NCBI GenBank assembly: GCA_949752745.1
Contig: OX457029.1
Location: 47,856,228 to 47,920,227, forward strand
DNA from: Protula sp. h YS-2021
Lineage: Eukaryota > Annelida > Polychaeta > Sabellida > Serpulidae
DNA length: 64,000 nt
Direction of reading: 5' to 3'
A model generated the notes under the pieces. The model did no database searches and was not told the origin of the DNA. It was given only the letters and a program-made list of their open reading frames with translations. Numbering within the stretch: position 1 is the first letter of the stretch; every line of letters starts with the position of its first letter. The position numbers were made by a program, and so were the translations under genes. Shown piece after piece: positions 58,721-64,000 of this stretch.

Positions 58721-60418
58721 CTGAATGAGAGAGTCGGATTATTCTTTTATACCTGCAAACAGAATGAGAATGCGTGCGCGGGGAATGATATTGGGTGTTT
58801 TGACCATTATTCATCTATTCTCGAAATGCATTGGAGCACCTGTTTTTTTTATTATTATTATTCTTTTTTTCACAAATGACGCTTTCTAGGTTACTAAGTC
58901 GCATAACTATTGAAGTGTATTACACTTACTGTGATAATTAATTGTAAAAGTACGGAGTAGTATTGTTTAATAACCTTGTAATGCCGGCTGTAGCCCCAGT
59001 TTTTATAACTTAGATGTTGAAAGACATTGAAGTTGTTTCTCGTTCCCCTGTCAGGTTACTCTAAAGACAAAAAATGAACAGAAACTGGTCCTCCTTCGGC
59101 CCCAGCCGGGTCTTGTTTTCTCATCTAAACAAAAAGTCGGGTTAGTATTTTTAACAAATCGACTAAGAATGGGGGATCGTTTAGTTTCTGGTGTGAAGTG
59201 GTCGAATTTTAAATGGCTATCAAAATACATTAGCATTAGGAACAGTTAGAGTGTAAATGTGGTAATTTTATTGTGGTCAAACCCCTTCAACTTTTACTGT
59301 GGTCAAACCCCCTGTGATCTGCTGAACTGTTTGAAATGAACAATCAGTATATATTATCATATATTTTATGTGCATTATACCGTTTCTTCTTTGGTAAACA
59401 ATAAACGGTATTTTTAAGCATTCCTTGTTAAGTCTGTGGACCCCCATTTGATTGCATATATTTTTTCCAGAAATTTATTTTGTCAAAATTATATGTAATA
59501 AATAAAACGTCAGTTGAGCATACCACATGTCTAATTTTTATTACCCATTACACCAACAAAATAATATTCATAAAATGAAATCGAACATTTGAAATAGCCG
59601 GCAAGCAGAAATATGAACACGAATGTCCAAGGACATCGTTCCTGATCTATTAAAATTGTAAGAAATTTTAGAAAATTGTGATTCAAGGGGGTGTAGCTAT
59701 TGGTAAGACATTGTAGATCTTCATATAACCGCCAACTCGACTAAAATCAAACCCTTCATTTTAAATCATCAATCCCTTCCCCCTCCTGTGCAGTGTTACA
59801 TTGTATTTTACCCATTTTACCATTTGTTAGAATTGTGGAGAATTGTTACTGCGTCTTTACAGCACATAAATTATTCTTTGTCCAATTTCTCTTTTATCCA
59901 TCTTTTGTTTTCTTCAACAAGATTTCTCACACAAATGTTACTAACACACGTCGACACAAAAGAGTTTAATTTTAAATATCAGCGCCTGAATAGCGGAAGA
60001 AAAGCATGAAATATCCCTGTTGTAGCGTTCCGATTATATTTCAAACTCGAATGCCACTCGAAAAAAAAAAAAAAAAATAAATAAAAACATGCGCAACATT
60101 GAAATAATTTAGCAACTATCAAATGAGAAATTGGATTTGGCGTATTGATTTGTTTGTTAAACTAAATTTTAGAGCTGTGGCATTTTGCCAATTTCTAATG
60201 AATAACCAAGAAAAATATATAAATAAATATAAAAATAAATTACACCAAAACTGATGCAACTAGCGTTTGGATGGGTTTCACCAGATTATTCTTCACTTGT
60301 AGGATTAATTTGCAAGTGTGGCTTTTTTGTTGTGACACTAAATCGAACAACCAATCCAACCTCAGGTCGCAGAATTTTGATCACTGAAAGAACTTGATCT
60401 TACTGCTCCCAATGCAGC
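58721..60418. other. DRC12 3' region and intergenic sequence
   Basis: DRC12 3' UTR with a possible poly-A signal at 59399. A solo left end of the A/B element family (GAATGTCCAAGGACATCG) lies at 59615-59635. Poly-A tract near 60061. No promoter motif could be assigned with confidence for the gene at 60419. Confidence 0.45.
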
Positions 60419-60832
60419 ATGGCTAAATTTGATCTAGAATTAGTAAAAGAAGTGGAAGGTATAATAATAATAATAAATTATATTCTCATCGTTTACAAAT
60501 CATACTGAAAAGCGCAGTCATTTTGCAGAGAAAATGATACCGCAGTTCAGAATTTTTACAAAACAATATTGGAAAAAGTAAAGAAAATTCAACGTGAATT
60601 TTCTGTTACATTTAGAAATTACCAGTGGGCGGGTGATTGGCGTTGTCAGTTATTTGATTATGACGACTGGCTCATTACAATAAGAAGATGCAACCTTCTG
60701 ATAGTAGCGGCAATTCACTTTATACCAGGCGATTTATTTATTAATTTGCAAAATATTTTCGATGACAATAAGAATGCTTTAAATCAAATTTTATTTGGTA
60801 ACCGTCAATTTCTATTTCTGCACAACAAATAA
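60419..60832 (+). CDS. Unknown 113-residue protein, two exons
   Basis: Exon 1 (60419-60458) encodes MAKFDLELVKEVE and ends in phase 1 at donor GAAG/gtataa. After a 72-base intron, the acceptor at 60529-60530 (tttgcagag) opens exon 2 (60531-60832), giving a continuous frame through EENDTAVQNFYKTILEKVKK to a TAA. The protein has a charged helical start, a Trp/Asp-rich middle (WAGDWRCQLFDYDDWLITIR) and a hydrophobic stretch (NLLIVAAIHFIPGDLF). It has no signal peptide. I do not recognise a family. A poly-A signal AATAAA lies at 60897-60902, 65 bases after the stop, which supports a real 3' end. It converges on PTPMT1 from the other strand. Confidence 0.6.
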
Positions 60833-60896
60833 CAGAGATTATAATTTTACTTGTTTCAAAATGAATACGGCATCAACTATTCGCACTAAAGTTTGC

Positions 60897-60902
60897 AATA
60901 AA
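60897..60902 (+). promoter_or_regulatory. Poly-A signal of the 60419 gene
   Basis: AATAAA 65 bases after the stop codon, followed by an AAAA and T-rich stretch. Confidence 0.55.
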
Positions 60903-61228
60903 CTTGTAAAAATTTGACGTTCGATTTTTTTTTTTTTTTTTTTTTTTTGGTGTTTAACGTCCCGTTCACCAACAAGGATGGGTATATTAGGACGCACTTG
61001 CTAAAGAAACAAGTGGGAAAAAAAAGAAGGAAGAACGAGAAAATAATAAACGAAGAGTTAGAAAGAATGAAATTCCGATTAGTCGCTTCTTACGCCATTC
61101 ACGGAACAAAACGCAGTGGGTGTGTTGTTAAGATACCCCCCCCCCCCTCCCCCACCGTTCAATTCCGCCATGTTTAATAAACGGGATGCTGTTATAACAC
61201 TTATAGCCACTGATAACAAAGCCACTTT

Positions 61229-61234
61229 TTTATT
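61229..61234 (-). promoter_or_regulatory. Poly-A signal of PTPMT1
   Basis: AATAAA on minus (TTTATT on plus), about 220 bases after the PTPMT1 stop. Confidence 0.5.
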
Positions 61235-61450
61235 GAAACCTAAAAAAACAGATATCTTTATCAAACAAAGATAAAATGCTTATACAAGTCTTATCAATGA
61301 TCAGTAATGAAATTAAATGATAGTTGTTATGATATAAAGGAATAGCAAGCAAATGCCTTGGCGTTGCGAACGCACTACGCCTGATGAAACACGATCAAAG
61401 CCATATTGCAAATTTCAACACCAGACTCTAAAATATCCCTTTGTCTGGTC

Positions 61451-61585
61451 TCACCTCTTGTTTTTCTGTACAATGTTTTCTTTGTAAAATACATTTAAAG
61501 CGTCCATTTGTGTGGTGCGCAACCAAATATGCGGACGCTTCTCTTTGATGAACTGAACTGCTTGCTCGGGTGTCCATTGATTAAT
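61451..61585 (-). CDS. PTPMT1: PTPMT1 terminal exon
   Basis: The acceptor is tttaatgttgtag, phase 0. It has 44 codons then TGA. Begins INQWTPEQAVQFIKEKRPHI and ends YKENIVQKNKR. The stop lies inside an AG/GTGAGA word that could act as a donor, but the protein already ends about where the family does. Confidence 0.88.
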   Translation of the reverse strand: MNQWTPEQAVQFIKEKRPHIWLRTTQMDALNVFYKENIVQKNKR

Positions 61586-63911
61586 CTACAACATTAAACA
61601 ATTTGCGTCTTCATAAGTAAATATTTAATATCATTTTCTAACAATATGTTTTATAAAACAAGTAAGATAAGATCAGGTTGAAACATTAATTCTGAAATCC
61701 AAAGGCTGTTCTGACGTGAACAATATATCGGGTATTCACTCACAAACAGAAAGAAGACTAAGTAATATCAATTCATTTTTTTATATAGGGGGCGGGGAGG
61801 GGTGAATCAGTGCGCGTTGGAGCTGTTCTTTCTTACAGTTGAACCAACATATCAAGGGTCTGGGAAACGGATCGAATTAAGCAACACAGATATTTACAGA
61901 AAAAAAAATTTCCAAAAACATTGAAATCAAGAATAAATGATCAGTTTATACAGGTTTTTGTGTAACCAATATACCATCACCCCCTACGATTTCATGTGTA
62001 TATGATGGCATGTCATATGTCAAAATTCATTGCACTTCCGCGAGAGACCACACATGACGCATATATCAGAGCGGACCTGTCAAATCAGTATCTTTACAAT
62101 GCCGCTTAAATTCTTCAGTCACATTCTGTCAAATTTCAAGCTTTGACGTTCTAAATTGGAAAAGTTTATGTTCAGTTCTTAATAATGTTTCAACTGTGGA
62201 ATATTTTGTTTGATTTATGAAGAATTATAAGAAGAAGTTTTTCATAAATTTTCACAGTTGTATAAAAATGTATTATGAACTTCGTTTTTCTGCTGATGAA
62301 AACTTGCCCTTGTATCCTGATTCCTCAGCATATGTGCTTGGCAGCTATTTTCGAGATTGATATTTATACATCATGAGCCTTTCACTTTCTTTTCTCATAC
62401 AGCAGCCAATAGCAAAACAGTTGGGCCCCAAAACAGCCAATTATTATTTTATTTATACAGCTTCAGATTTAACAGTACCACTGAAGTTTTCCAGCAAGCT
62501 TTATGGACCATCTATAAAGCAGAACGCAAGCATGCTTACGTAAGCACACATCTCTCCTTAAAGAATTGTCCAGCAAAAACGAACCAACGCGTCTCTAATC
62601 TCTGCGGTGCCGAAGGACAAGGACGGCATACACTAATCCACGACTGCTCGCAACCATGACGGCGGATCACTGAACAGTTTTGCTTCGCCCCACAAAAACA
62701 CATTTACGTCCGTCGACGCAATAGTTGCGGGCCAGGTCTTCTATATGTGTAAGGTTGACCTAAAATCCATTTATCGCCAGCAGCAAACGTGTTTCGAAAC
62801 GCGAACTTAAGAGCTTATTCGGTGAGCTCAGCTAGATCACGTCGTCCACGTTGTACATCCCTCCGTGCGCCGACTCATTGTGCTACGTCGCTACGTCGTC
62901 CGCACCACTGAGCGCGTAACAACAGCGATACGCGCCGCAGTCTCGCAAGACTACCATGCTTTACAGCTTCATGCAATGCATGGCACGTGCAATTTCGCCA
63001 TAGAGAAAGCCATGCCCGAACCTGCTCTGCACATTGTAACGGACGTAAGTCCTGAAGCCGCGGGCGCCATGCTTATCTCCAAGGGACGAGCAATCGACTG
63101 CCTATACCGCAAGTGGTCAGTGGATATGCCTGGCTAGAGTAGGAGCACATTAATATCAAGGGTACTAGCCACCGTTTTCCTTGTTACCAATCGATGATCG
63201 CCGCACCTCGCATGCCGCAAAATAGCGTCTTCACAGACAACACCGTGACTCCCGCCGCGCTGAACCGGGGGATGGGATATTTTGACGGGATATTCTCGTA
63301 CTGTGTGTTTTCCTATGATATCTAGCTGACTACTTTGTATGTCAGTCATCGTGTCAACAAGCTCACGGACGCAAACTCGCCCACTTCGCCGACTTCGCAA
63401 TCACATGTCGCAGGAATCCAGGTCCTTGTGCTTTCAGGAGTGGTCAAAACACTCGGCGATACTGGACCACGAGATAGCCGCACTAAGAAAGCAGCCATTG
63501 GCGGGGAAGCAAATATCCGCTTTCGTCATCGCCACCCCCGCCACTTAGTGTTCACCCCCTGTGTTTAGTTACTCAGACCTACCGAACCACATCGTTTTGA
63601 TTTAGACTTTGGACTTTCGGCACCTTAAGTGCCTTCGCTTTGCCTTATTTGTATCTTTATGTATTATTTCATAGAGAAAAGAAGCATCCATCTATTTTTA
63701 GACAGAACTGAAAAAAAATCGGGTCAATTTTCTAAGAATGTTAGAGTAATATTAGAGATTGTTTTTCTTGCTGGCTATGGTCATTTATTACATCATAAGT
63801 AATTCCATATAAGAGAATGAATGTCTTACGGTCATGAAATAACAGGCAACTAAAGTAGAACTCCTCGTCCGTCCGGCTTTACAATGAACATAGACACTGT
63901 TGCTCGTGTCC
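61451..63911 (-). CDS. PTPMT1: PTPMT1, mitochondrial phosphatidylglycerophosphate phosphatase (last two exons)
   Basis: Two exons: 63911-63830 and 61585-61451. The first encodes SVYVHCKAGRTRSSTLVACY then FMT, holding the dual-specificity phosphatase loop HCxxGxxR(S) with its nucleophilic Cys and Arg. The second continues INQWTPEQAVQFIKEKRPHI and WLRTTQMDALNVFYKEN to a TGA. The loop followed about 15 residues later by W-x-PEQA, R-x-HI and a Q...F-x-KE tail is diagnostic of PTPMT1. This enzyme removes phosphate from phosphatidylglycerophosphate in the inner mitochondrial membrane, a step of cardiolipin synthesis. Upstream exons lie beyond base 64000. Confidence 0.88.
61586..62350. other. PTPMT1 intron, unique-looking part
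   Basis: No repeat or exon recognised. Confidence 0.4.
62800..63590 (+). pseudogene. Degraded retroelement RNase H region, possibly with a tyrosine-recombinase start
   Basis: In pieces on plus: LHIVTDVSPEAAGAMLISKG (RNase H TDxS motif), WSVDMPG, then EHINIKG and SVFTDNTVTPAALNRGM (second catalytic TDNT), with stops and frameshifts between. The TD..S / HIN / TDNT order is that of the RNase H of DIRS-like or related retroelements. A following stretch (EIAALRKQPLAGKQISAF) could be the start of a tyrosine recombinase, which DIRS elements carry, but this is weak. GC content is higher than around it. It lies inside PTPMT1's last intron, antisense to it. Confidence 0.55.
63830..63911 (-). CDS. PTPMT1: PTPMT1 catalytic-loop exon
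   Basis: The acceptor is tttcttacttgcag and the donor ATGACC/gtaaga. It enters with one base of a codon and leaves in phase 0. It contains VHCKAGRTRSS with catalytic Cys and Arg intact. Too short and lacking an ATG to appear as a long open frame. Confidence 0.9.
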
Positions 63912-64000
63912 CTGCAAGTAAGAAATCTTTCAATTATCATTAGTTTCGATTATTAAACTAATTTCTGGTAAATTGATCACTGAACTGATGGGCTGTATCT

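Overview
This 64-kb window is animal nuclear DNA. It is AT-rich, its genes are split by GT..AG introns, and most of it is transposable elements, satellites and microsatellites. The intron structure, an axonemal gene, a V-like immunoglobulin (Ig) receptor and a mix of non-LTR retrotransposons, foldback-type elements and satellite-bearing elements fit an aquatic invertebrate. The receptor resembles cnidarian (hydrozoan) allorecognition-type Ig proteins. The satellite-bearing elements resemble those described in bivalves. I cannot settle the phylum from sequence alone.

Genes. (1) Minus strand, 1599-18561: a type I membrane receptor of the immunoglobulin superfamily. I reconstructed nine exons whose splice phases all match: three Ig-like domains, each split by an intron, then a short acidic/basic linker and two near-duplicate transmembrane exons. 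The signal-peptide exon and the cytoplasmic tail were not found. (2) Plus strand, 51070-58720: a complete five-exon gene for a 197-residue coiled-coil protein, recognised as CCDC153/DRC12 of the nexin-dynein regulatory complex. (3) Plus strand, 60419-60832: a two-exon gene for a 113-residue protein I do not recognise. (4) Minus strand, 61451-63911 and beyond the right edge: the last two exons of PTPMT1, including the phosphatase signature loop. Genes 3 and 4 converge tail to tail.

Mobile and repeated DNA, left to right. The introns of the Ig gene (1.6-18.6 kb) hold two ~0.7-0.8 kb elements with terminal hairpins, a 4.7-kb relative carrying a 51-bp minisatellite plus a ~140-bp satellite, a tRNA-derived SINE, and foldback elements at 5069-6248 and 14838-16203 with perfect 8-bp target duplications. 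From 19 to 22 kb there are small MITEs. From 22.8 to 27.8 kb there is a decayed APE-type LINE, interrupted by a 640-bp inverted-repeat element carrying a FLYWCH zinc-finger exon. From 29 to 42 kb there are several tandem arrays with ~175-200 bp periods, another foldback element and a pogo-like MITE. From 42.4 to 44.2 kb there are AT microsatellites around an inverted-repeat element. From 45.2 to 48 kb there is a second 51-bp minisatellite block, and at 49-51 kb a LINE relic and another tandem array. PTPMT1's last intron holds a degraded retroelement RNase H fragment.

The most interesting items are the Ig receptor (a first domain that has lost both disulfide cysteines, a third with relocated cysteines, and duplicated membrane exons) and a family of inverted-repeat elements. 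The ends of that family start GG-N4-TGGGACAA and consist of tandem short words such as AACTCGGCC, and its FLYWCH-bearing member hints at a Mutator-like source.
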